A stretch of 6,678 nt of DNA from Asaia bogorensis (lineage in GTDB: Bacteria; Pseudomonadota; Alphaproteobacteria; Acetobacterales; Acetobacteraceae), in NCBI GenBank assembly GCA_945871455.1, contig CAMBXJ010000248.1:1-6678 (forward strand), given 5' to 3'. Position numbers and translations under genes: made by a program. The notes under the pieces are model-generated. The model had not been told where the DNA came from and ran no database searches. It saw only the letters and a program-made list of their open reading frames with translations. Below, piece by piece: positions 6,401-6,678 of the stretch (within the stretch, counting starts at the first letter, position 1; each line of letters starts with the position of its first letter).

Positions 6401-6556
6401 CTGGTGGGGGGATTGGCGCTGAGCCAGATCCTGACGCTTTACACGACGCCCGTTGTTTATCTGTATCTGGACCGGTTGCAGCATTGGCTGTCGCCTCGGC
6501 GACAGGCGGCACTGCCGACCCTGGCCGCGAAGCTGGGGGCGGCGGAGGGGGATTAG
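3428..6556 (+). CDS. RND multidrug efflux permease, MdtB/MdtC-like
   Basis: This 1042-residue protein is full length for a hydrophobe/amphiphile-efflux RND permease, which acts as an inner-membrane trimer exchanging protons for drugs. TM1 is at about 11-30, a periplasmic porter/docking domain at 31-335, TM2-TM6 at about 336-490, TM7 at about 525-545, a second periplasmic domain to about 860, then TM8-TM12. The proton relay is intact: D401 and D402 in TM4 (GFVVDDAIVMLEN), K925 in TM10 (GIVKKNGIMMVDF), and R956 and T963 in TM11 (RFRPILMTT). The N-terminal part (PVAPLPRVDFP, PGASPETMAS) is closest to MdtC, while the TM8-TM11 part (LGMLYES, LRFRPILMTT) reads more like MdtB. It is therefore best described as a single MdtBC-type pump. 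A modest AGGTGG (3412-3417) lies 10 bases before ATG 3428. It shares an operon with the adaptor. No second permease or outer-membrane channel is visible before the window ends. Confidence 0.95.
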   Translation: MSISAPFIRRPVATSLFIAAMVLVGLAAYPFLPVAPLPRVDFPTINVSASFPGASPETMASTVAQPLERQFAAIAGVAQMTSVSVQGQTQVTIQFDLDRNIDDAAGDVQRAINSASGQLPRNLPNAPNFRKVNPSDSPILILSVQSDALPLIEVNDYADAVLSQQISQMSGVSQVFIGGEQKRAIRIQVDPAKLAAMNLTLEDIRPVLISATANAPKGNIDGESRAYAIYANDQLTKAAEFNDVIVAWRNGAAIRVRDIGQAVDAAENLKLAGWQSGKRGIILVIFKQPGANVIETVERIKSALPALEASLPPSVRVSVVSDRTQTIRASLHEVEFTLVLSVALVVMVIFLFLRNLWATIIPSVTVPVALISTCAVMYLLDYSLNNLSLMALTIAVGFVVDDAIVMLENIYRHIENGMKPMEAALKGAGEIGFTIVSISVSLVAVFIPLLLMGGIIGRLFREFAVTVSIAVLVSGVVSLTLTPMMCSRFLRNHHGGHGLGYRIIEKGFDLLLAGYRRSLDVALRFHFITLLVFFGTVGLTVYLYITIPKGFFPAQDTGLVLAVTEGPQDVSFKRMSELQVALTQVLLEDPDTLAYASTIGAGVAGQTGNNGRVFIALKPWDQRVGGSAQQYIARLRPKLAKVQGGAMFLQAAQDIRVGGRLAKTEFQYTLQSADLDDLYQWSPRILERLRALPMLRDVTTDQQVGGTTATLVIDRDQAARFGIQPQAIDETLYNAFGQRQITQYFTQVNTHKVILEVLPDQGSDIETLNKLHVKSNTGQAVPLGSFATWSTKPVQPLSISHQSQFPAVTISFNLAQGAALGEAVDAINAAMRQMGTPITIRGTFQGTAQAFQSSLASQPYLIAAALITVYIILGMLYESYILPLTILSTLPSAGVGALLMLMIVEYDLSVIALIGVILLIGIVKKNGIMMVDFAITAERQSGLSPHDAIREACLLRFRPILMTTMAAMLSGLPLMLGSGAGSELRKPLGYTLVGGLALSQILTLYTTPVVYLYLDRLQHWLSPRRQAALPTLAAKLGAAEGD

Positions 6557-6557
6557 A

Positions 6558-6570
6558 GCGGAGCTTCCGC
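6558..6570 (+). terminator. Short hairpin immediately after the permease stop
   Basis: GCGGA (6558-6562) pairs with TCCGC (6566-6570) around a three-base loop, starting two bases after the stop. It is short and has no T-tract. With the larger palindromes that follow, it may help end the efflux transcript. Confidence 0.25.
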
Positions 6571-6594
6571 CCCAACGGCCTTGGGGGACCCCGA

Positions 6595-6636
6595 CCAGGG
6601 CTCTGCCCTGGACCCGCCAAGGGCGACGGCCCTTGG
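6595..6636. repeat. Twin GC palindromes, REP-like intergenic repeat, possible transcription end of the efflux operon
   Basis: Two perfect hairpins lie back to back. CCAGGGC (6595-6601) pairs with GCCCTGG (6605-6611) around TCT, and CCAAGGGC (6617-6624) pairs with GCCCTTGG (6629-6636) around GACG. The two are similar in sequence. In addition the flanking stretches at 6575-6594 and 6626-6643 are related (ACGGCC, then TTGG, then CCCGA), about 51 bases apart. From memory, paired 'CAGGGC..GCCCTG' palindromes of this kind are common between genes in Acetobacteraceae and related alphaproteobacteria. A terminator role is plausible from position, but there is no T-run. The remaining bases (6644-6678) contain nothing I can support. 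Confidence 0.6.
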
Positions 6637-6678
6637 AACCCGAACCATTGTTGCCTTCAGGATGGGGGCCTACCCGGA

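Noticed and set aside
6662..6678. ATG at 6662 as the start of a further gene
   Set aside because: Only five codons are visible, and the upstream AGG is too close to the ATG to act as a ribosome-binding site.

Overview
The window is GC-rich DNA that reads like an alphaproteobacterium, most likely Acetobacteraceae or a close Rhodospirillales relative. This rests on the GC-biased codon use, the style of the protein families and the back-to-back GC palindromes at the right end. It is an inference from sequence style, not from a marker gene. All five genes lie on the + strand. There are no RNA genes, CRISPR arrays, transposases or phage genes that I can support.

Layout: (1) positions 1-257 hold the C-terminal end of a glutathione S-transferase-like protein. 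(2) Positions 258-443 are non-coding but structured: a degenerate 26-bp tandem repeat begins at the GST stop codon, and a long dyad (395-433) buries the Shine-Dalgarno of the next gene. (3) Positions 444-749 encode a small coiled-coil protein with a C-terminal membrane segment and no assigned function. (4) Positions 750-879 contain a 12-bp triplet repeat. (5) Positions 880-1982 hold two overlapping genes for the PYR and PP halves of a split thiamine-diphosphate decarboxylase of the sulfopyruvate/phosphonopyruvate decarboxylase (ComD/ComE-like) type. (6) Positions 1983-2204 carry three strong hairpins, a 12-bp direct repeat and a misplaced strong Shine-Dalgarno. (7) Positions 2205-6556 hold an MdtA-like membrane fusion protein and an MdtB/MdtC-like RND permease, 23 bp apart. 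(8) Positions 6557-6678 hold palindromic repeats and no gene.

Functionally there are two clear pairs. The two TPP subunits should form one active site that decarboxylates a 2-oxoacid; the substrate cannot be read from the window. The adaptor and permease should form a proton-driven tripartite efflux pump with an outer-membrane channel encoded elsewhere. The permease keeps its proton-relay residues (D401, D402, K925, R956, T963).

The protein content is ordinary. The unusual material is in the gaps: the 26-bp array, the Shine-Dalgarno-masking dyad ahead of the small membrane protein, and the leader of the efflux operon, where the best ribosome-binding site points at an out-of-frame ATG. I see no convincing evidence of a wholly new multi-gene system.
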